This document shows, piece after piece, positions 4,330 to 5,091 of a stretch of 5,091 nucleotides of DNA (its first letter is position 1; each line of letters starts with the position of its first letter). Origin of the DNA: Chloroflexota bacterium (GTDB lineage: Bacteria; Chloroflexota; Dehalococcoidia; SAR202; UBA11138); assembly GCA_022566975.1 (NCBI GenBank), contig JADFHV010000164.1, positions 292-5,382 on the forward strand. The letters are read 5' to 3'. The notes beneath the pieces are model-generated. The model saw only the letters and a program-made list of their open reading frames with translations, was not told where the DNA came from and ran no database searches. Position numbers and translations under genes: made by a program.

Positions 4330-5091
4330 ATGAATTACCAGAAGCACAGCCAAGTTACCCAGATTTCAGCCAATCCCCTGGCGCGCCAGCGGGCATCCAT
4401 TTTTTGGATCCTGGGCGTGGCATTGATCTTGGGAATGCTGCTGTCGGTCAGCAGCTCAGTCCCAACCGCTTCGGCCGCCTCCCTTGAAATAGTTTCCGTG
4501 TCCCTGGATGGTGGCGCTCTCTGGGTGCCCAACGTTCCGGAGGACGGTCTCAGTACAGGAGGGGGAGTCGCCCTCGTCGAAACCGGAGACGTCATTAATG
4601 TTGTCTTAGTAGAGAACAATGGCGCCTGGGCAGCGACCGAGTGGGTCTTCGGTAATGGGGTTGACCCTGGAACCTTCGCCTGCGTTGATTCAGCCCCGGA
4701 GCCGGATTACAAAGGTAATGACCCAAGTCCCAGAACCGTCAGTTTCGACATCCTAGCCCCTACCGGGGTTGGAATCTACGATCTGACGATCATCATCCAT
4801 CCCAACGCCAACTGCAAGGGTGAAAACGTAGATTCCCTAACGCTAGTCGGCGCCTTCGGTCTTGGTTTTCCGGTAATCACGGCTCCCAGCGACATCGTCG
4901 TTGAGGCCACCGAACTTGCCGGAACGCCGGACACCAACCCCGCCATCGCCGCCTTTCTTCTCGGCGCCACTGCCACCGACGTGGTGGACGGCGACCTGAC
5001 CGGCTCGATTACCCACGATGGCCCGGTGACGTATCCCATCGGCGACACCCTGGTTACCTTCAGCGTGATCGATGCCTATGGTAACACCGCC
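4330..5091 (+). CDS. Secreted HYR/Ig-like domain protein, C-terminal part cut by window end
   Basis: The first 254 codons of an exported, probably surface or extracellular, protein are present. Residues 1-22 form a polar N-region with basic residues, 24-41 a hydrophobic helix, and PTASA (45-49) gives a likely signal peptidase I site after Ala49. Residues 50-180 form a beta-rich domain with two cysteines (Cys118, Cys162) that could pair in a disulphide; I do not know this domain by name. From about 181 an HYR-like Ig-fold repeat starts: PVITAPSDIVVEAT, then GATATDVVDGDLT (212-224) and YPIGDTLVTFSVIDAYGNTA (235-254), the usual end of one repeat. In known proteins such repeats come in series and serve in adhesion or as spacers, so more probably follow. 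The start has a clear AAGGAG site. Codons such as TTA, GTA, ATA and AAT are more frequent than in the other genes. It is not visibly linked in function to its neighbours. Binding partner unknown. Confidence 0.85.
   Translation, partial: MNYQKHSQVTQISANPLARQRASIFWILGVALILGMLLSVSSSVPTASAASLEIVSVSLDGGALWVPNVPEDGLSTGGGVALVETGDVINVVLVENNGAWAATEWVFGNGVDPGTFACVDSAPEPDYKGNDPSPRTVSFDILAPTGVGIYDLTIIIHPNANCKGENVDSLTLVGAFGLGFPVITAPSDIVVEATELAGTPDTNPAIAAFLLGATATDVVDGDLTGSITHDGPVTYPIGDTLVTFSVIDAYGNTA

Overview
The window is GC-rich bacterial DNA with bacterial-type Shine-Dalgarno sites before every gene. It holds four protein genes, two of them cut by the window edges. The gene mix (CocE/NonD-type hydrolases in tandem, a GlxB/MgsA-type glutamine amidotransferase, a secreted HYR-domain protein) and a CCCTCTCC-type intergenic palindrome would fit an environmental Chloroflexota lineage such as SAR202 or another Dehalococcoidia relative. 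That placement is an impression from gene style and is not proven by any marker here.

Region 1 (1-2363, minus strand) carries two paralogous alpha/beta hydrolases of the CocE/NonD (X-Pro dipeptidyl-peptidase S15-like) family, read right to left. The upstream one is complete (568 aa; Ser117/Asp254/His288 triad and a C-terminal jelly-roll domain). The downstream one is cut after its first 190 codons by the window start, but already shows its nucleophile Ser125. They are 85 bp apart, and the gap contains a REP-like palindrome. A good promoter with a perfect inverted repeat filling its spacer lies just upstream of the first gene, so a regulated two-gene transcript is the simplest reading.

Region 2 (2364-2729) is the divergent intergenic region. 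Besides the two promoters it contains a 17-bp palindrome and, 8 bases further on, a perfect (GGGT)3GGG G-quadruplex motif. Both sit upstream of both transcription starts.

Region 3 (2730-3641, plus strand) is a stand-alone class II glutamine amidotransferase with N-terminal Cys. It resembles the small subunit (GlxB/MgsA, GltB1) of the split N-methylglutamate/glutamate synthases. No FMN or GXGXG partner gene lies next to it. A 13-bp perfect hairpin about 100 bp downstream probably ends the transcript.

Region 4 (3642-4329) is 688 bp with no believable gene. It is rich in inverted repeats and changes from very GC-rich to clearly more AT-rich at about 3960. Region 5 (4330-5091, plus strand) is the start of an exported, probably surface or extracellular, protein: signal peptide, a two-cysteine beta-rich domain and the first HYR-like Ig-fold repeat, cut by the window end. 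Its codon use is less GC-biased than that of the other three genes.

I see no CRISPR array, tRNA, rRNA, transposase or toxin-antitoxin module. The genes themselves are of known families; the less ordinary content is in the intergenic sequences.
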